Shown piece after piece: positions 7,223 to 8,506 of a DNA stretch of 8,506 nucleotides; positions within the stretch are counted from its first letter, which is position 1, and every line of letters begins with the position of its first letter. The position numbers and the translations under genes are program-made. The stretch comes from CAZESH01 sp964514665 (GTDB lineage Bacteria > Bacillota > Bacilli > Paenibacillales > KCTC-25726): assembly GCA_964514665.1 (NCBI GenBank), contig CAZESH010000190.1, forward strand, positions 1 through 8,506. The letters run 5' to 3'. The notes beneath the pieces are model-generated. The model was not told the DNA's origin. It searched no databases and worked only from the letters and a program-made list of their open reading frames with translations.

Positions 7223-7265
7223 AATATATTACAAGCGTTGATTGCAATCTGTGATGAATTTAACA
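7223..7265 (-). promoter_or_regulatory. Fnr/CRP-family box with class II promoter spacing (distal)
   Basis: Minus strand TGTTA-N6-TCACA (7265-7250) matches the Bacillus Fnr consensus TGTGA-N6-TCACA at 9 of 10 positions. TATATT (7228-7223, 5 of 6 matches to TATAAT) follows 21 bases later. Taking the last T of the -10 as -7 puts +1 at 7216, and the box centre then falls at -41.5, the standard place for activation by Fnr or CRP. The site can be seen; that Fnr rather than another CRP-family protein uses it is inference, supported by the oxygen-sensitive enzyme it would control. Confidence 0.5.
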
Positions 7266-7337
7266 TCATTTCCAAAAACAAGTGCTACAGTTTGCTAATT
7301 GTGTTATAACAGTCCCGAAAATTATAGCTTATAAGCT

Positions 7338-7376
7338 AAAAAAACAGCCGTCCGGTTGCATCAACCGGACGGCTGT
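7338..7376 (-). terminator. Rho-independent terminator of the PilZ-like gene
   Basis: A perfect 15-bp stem (7344-7358 with 7362-7376; arms ACAGCCGTCCGGTTG and CAACCGGACGGCTGT) with a CAT/ATG triloop is followed on the minus strand by seven T's (7344-7338; the first pairs within the stem). It starts 24 bases after the stop codon at 7400. A very strong terminator that isolates this gene from the oxidoreductase operon promoters just downstream. Confidence 0.96.
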
Positions 7377-7399
7377 CAACAAAGCATATGCCAAAATGG

Positions 7400-8089
7400 T
7401 CAGTTGACCATGGATTTCATCCATGTCCGATTCATTCTGGGATATACCGCTGTAAACTTCTTCTTTCCGTAATATTTCCTGATCTGCCGCTTCAGCATAT
7501 AAGCTTTCAGCGAAAACGCATTTTCCTCGGCAAGCCCTTCGTATACGGCAACATAACAAATCTCTTTGCCTTCATCCGACCGACTGACAATCTCGGCCTC
7601 GCATTTCAGCTTTATATCGGAGGAAAATTCCACCGCTACCCGTGAGCAAGCGATTTCCATTTTTTTGTCCACCATGAACACAATTCGATTGCTGCTTATG
7701 TGCTTCAGTCTGCATGTATACACCTGCGGCAGGGGGACATCGGGACATTTCGCATACAACCGGCCTTTGCAGTTCAGCTCCAAATTCAAAGACTCGCCTA
7801 TCTCCCCGAATTTTTCCTCTTTGGCCGGTGGAACAACCACCATAATCGCATTCCTCGACCTGACGACCGCAACTGAATAAAACACCTGCATGCCTGCGGG
7901 CGGAAAAATCGTAACCTTGACGACTTCTCCCAAATGAATCCGGTCCCCGTCCTTAAATTCAATTTCAGCAATATCCCCTTCCATGTATGAAAGCATCCCC
8001 GTACAAATGGCATCTATCGTTTCCACAACCGCCTTGCTGCGCGTCAATGGCATCTCGGATAAACGCGCCTTATTTATCGGATCATCCAC
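7400..8089 (-). CDS. PilZ-like (YcgR/YpfA-type) protein, degenerate cyclic di-GMP motif
   Basis: A 229-residue soluble protein with two beta-rich halves. Residues about 35-105 (EIEFKDGDRIHLGEVVKV... SVAVVRSRNAIMVVVPP) look like the N-terminal flagellar-brake-type domain of YcgR/YpfA proteins. Residues about 120-207 look like PilZ: LKHISSNRIVF (128-138) sits where the (D/N)xSxxG strand belongs, and KAYMLKRQIRKYY (195-207) matches the usual end helix. However, the RxxxR pair is not found before it and the Asp/Gly of DxSxxG are missing, so cyclic di-GMP binding is doubtful. A short basic tail follows (208-229). GTG 8089 is the start, eight bases after AAAGGGGA. It is a single-gene unit controlled by a cyclic di-GMP riboswitch, which supports a motility or surface-attachment role. 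The domain call is by eye; moderate certainty. Confidence 0.6.
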   Translation of the reverse strand: MDDPINKARLSEMPLTRSKAVVETIDAICTGMLSYMEGDIAEIEFKDGDRIHLGEVVKVTIFPPAGMQVFYSVAVVRSRNAIMVVVPPAKEEKFGEIGESLNLELNCKGRLYAKCPDVPLPQVYTCRLKHISSNRIVFMVDKKMEIACSRVAVEFSSDIKLKCEAEIVSRSDEGKEICYVAVYEGLAEENAFSLKAYMLKRQIRKYYGKKKFTAVYPRMNRTWMKSMVN

Positions 8090-8143
8090 TACTATAATCC
8101 CCTTTCACGCTTTTTCGGAAAAAGTAATGCCCTCCTTCCAAAC

Positions 8144-8174
8144 AAAAAAAGCTGCCCAATAAAAGTTGGACAGC
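8144..8174 (-). terminator. Riboswitch-controlled intrinsic terminator
   Basis: Minus strand GCTGTCCAA (8174-8166) pairs with TTGGGCAGC (8159-8151), nine pairs including one U/G, loop CTTTTA, then seven T's (8150-8144). It lies between the aptamer and the PilZ-like start codon, so it decides whether the gene is transcribed. Its 5' arm also pairs with the aptamer (see the riboswitch entry). Confidence 0.92.
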
Positions 8175-8202
8175 CGGTAACCCATTCAAAAAAGCTCGAA
8201 AT

Positions 8203-8296
8203 TCGGTAACCAGGCTGTCATAGTTTAACTTACTGCTAAACCTTAGACCCTTTGGCTTTGCGTCGTTATTTTTCAATAACTTTGCCGTTTCGGTTC
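8203..8296 (-). promoter_or_regulatory. Cyclic di-GMP-I (GEMM) riboswitch aptamer
   Basis: Minus-strand landmarks match the GEMM-I consensus in order. GGCAAA (8286-8281). A perfect GTTATT-GAAA-AATAAC hairpin with GNRA tetraloop (8280-8265). GACGCAAAGCC (8264-8254), whose GCC closes on GGC 8286-8284. GGGTCTAAGG (8250-8241). A second arm GTTTA/TAAAC (8241-8237 with 8227-8223). Then ATGACAGCC-T-GGTTACCG (8221-8204). Switching: GACAGCC (8219-8213) is complementary to GGCTGTC (8175-8169), the 5' arm of the downstream terminator, and GGTTACC (8211-8205) to a second GGTTACC (8182-8176) with one T/T mismatch, giving a 13-bp antiterminator. Ligand binding should hold the aptamer strand, free the terminator and turn the gene off. 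Aptamer identity is firm; the off direction is inferred. Confidence 0.95.
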
Positions 8297-8354
8297 AAAA
8301 GCATTATTTAATTTTCTGATTCGTCATCTAGTCATTTATTCCTAACTGGTATTT

Positions 8355-8383
8355 ATTATAAACGAGGCCCATCATGGTGACAA
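8355..8383 (-). promoter_or_regulatory. SigA promoter of the riboswitch/PilZ-like transcript
   Basis: Minus strand TTGTCA (8383-8378, 5 of 6 matches to TTGACA), a 17-base spacer, and a perfect TATAAT (8360-8355). The predicted start is near 8348, about 55 bases before the aptamer. Confidence 0.8.
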
Positions 8384-8424
8384 GATAAATTTGCTATTTT
8401 TTGGATTGTAATACATGTTTTCCA

Positions 8425-8452
8425 TAGTCCGATGGTCTATCCTACCAGACTA
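8425..8452. repeat. Imperfect inverted repeat beside the sigma-D promoter
   Basis: TAGTC-CGA-TGGT (8425-8436) pairs with ACCA-GACTA (8444-8452): nine base pairs interrupted by a 3-base bulge, with a 7-base centre. It overlaps the TAAA of the sigma-D -35 element. There is no U-tract on either strand, so it is not a terminator; an operator is possible. Confidence 0.35.
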
Positions 8453-8477
8453 AAGTCCTTGTTTCTGTGCACGATAT
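8451..8477 (+). promoter_or_regulatory. Sigma-D (flagellar/chemotaxis) promoter candidate
   Basis: TAAA (8451-8454), 15 bases, then CACGATAT (8470-8477), against the Bacillus consensus TAAA-N15-GCCGATAT (6 of 8 in the -10). It continues TAAAGTCC, close to the longer TAAAGTTT form. Transcription would begin near 8483 on the plus strand. AAAGGGTG at the window end (8499-8506) looks like a ribosome site, so the start codon is probably just outside. Divergent from the riboswitch promoter. Confidence 0.5.
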
Positions 8478-8506
8478 TATTGATGTGAGTTTGAAGATAA
8501 AGGGTG

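Larger units (their letters stand above)
7000..7337 (-). promoter_or_regulatory. Upstream regulatory region of the oxidoreductase operon
   Basis: A gene-free, AT-rich stretch of about 340 bases. On the minus strand it holds an Fnr-type box (7250-7265) with a matching -10 (7223-7228), a second, extended -10 promoter candidate (7133-7141), and a leader of roughly 125-215 bases. AAATAGT (7047-7053) and ACTATTT (7076-7082) form a 7-bp AT-rich inverted repeat in the leader. A 10-bp palindrome GATTGCAATC (7240-7249) lies between the Fnr box and its -10. No open frame of any credibility was seen. Confidence 0.6.

Noticed and set aside
7303..7310. Plus-strand TG-T-TATAAC, an extended -10-like string
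   Set aside because: No -35 at 16-18 bases and no plus-strand gene downstream; it would read straight into the hairpin of the opposite-strand terminator.
8082..8276. 64-codon minus-strand open frame just upstream of the PilZ-like gene
   Set aside because: It is laid across the riboswitch aptamer and its terminator; RNA structure explains the sequence, and the frame crosses the terminator hairpin.

Overview
The window looks like chromosome of an aerobic or facultative Firmicute, most likely Paenibacillaceae or a close relative. This is inferred from strong AGGGG/GGTGA-type ribosome sites, good SigA hexamers, U-tract hairpin terminators, a cyclic di-GMP-I riboswitch of the Bacillus/Clostridium style and a TGTGA-N6-TCACA-type Fnr box. 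No mobile element, CRISPR array, rRNA or tRNA was seen.

Layout. Positions 1-670 (minus) hold the first two thirds of an aldo/keto reductase that runs off the left edge. A divergent 280-base spacer with a SigA-like promoter leads to three plus-strand genes: a family 2 glycosyltransferase (952-1659) closed by its own terminator, a YegS/DgkB-type lipid kinase (1769-2680) and thiamine diphosphokinase (2743-3408). A two-way terminator near 3615 separates these from a minus-strand operon of two fused genes, gamma-delta (5986-6999) then alpha-beta (3653-5959), which together encode a complete pyruvate:ferredoxin oxidoreductase. Its upstream region (7000-7337) carries two candidate promoters; one has an Fnr/CRP-type box centred exactly 41.5 bases before the predicted start. 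Next comes a minus-strand gene for a protein with a degenerate PilZ-like domain (7400-8089), with a perfect 15-bp terminator after it and a cyclic di-GMP-I riboswitch with its own terminator in its leader. The right edge holds a plus-strand sigma-D (flagellar type) promoter candidate for a gene beyond the window.

How the parts fit. Thiamine diphosphokinase makes the TPP cofactor that the oxidoreductase alpha-beta chain needs; the two lie tail to tail. The oxygen-sensitive oxidoreductase appears set up for anaerobic activation. The right end is a cyclic di-GMP/motility-flavoured region: a riboswitch that should shut off a PilZ-like gene when cyclic di-GMP is high, next to a divergent sigma-D promoter. 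I found no wholly unknown system. The most interesting signals are the riboswitch with its alternative pairing, the Fnr-type promoter, and the pairwise gamma-delta/alpha-beta fusion of the oxidoreductase.
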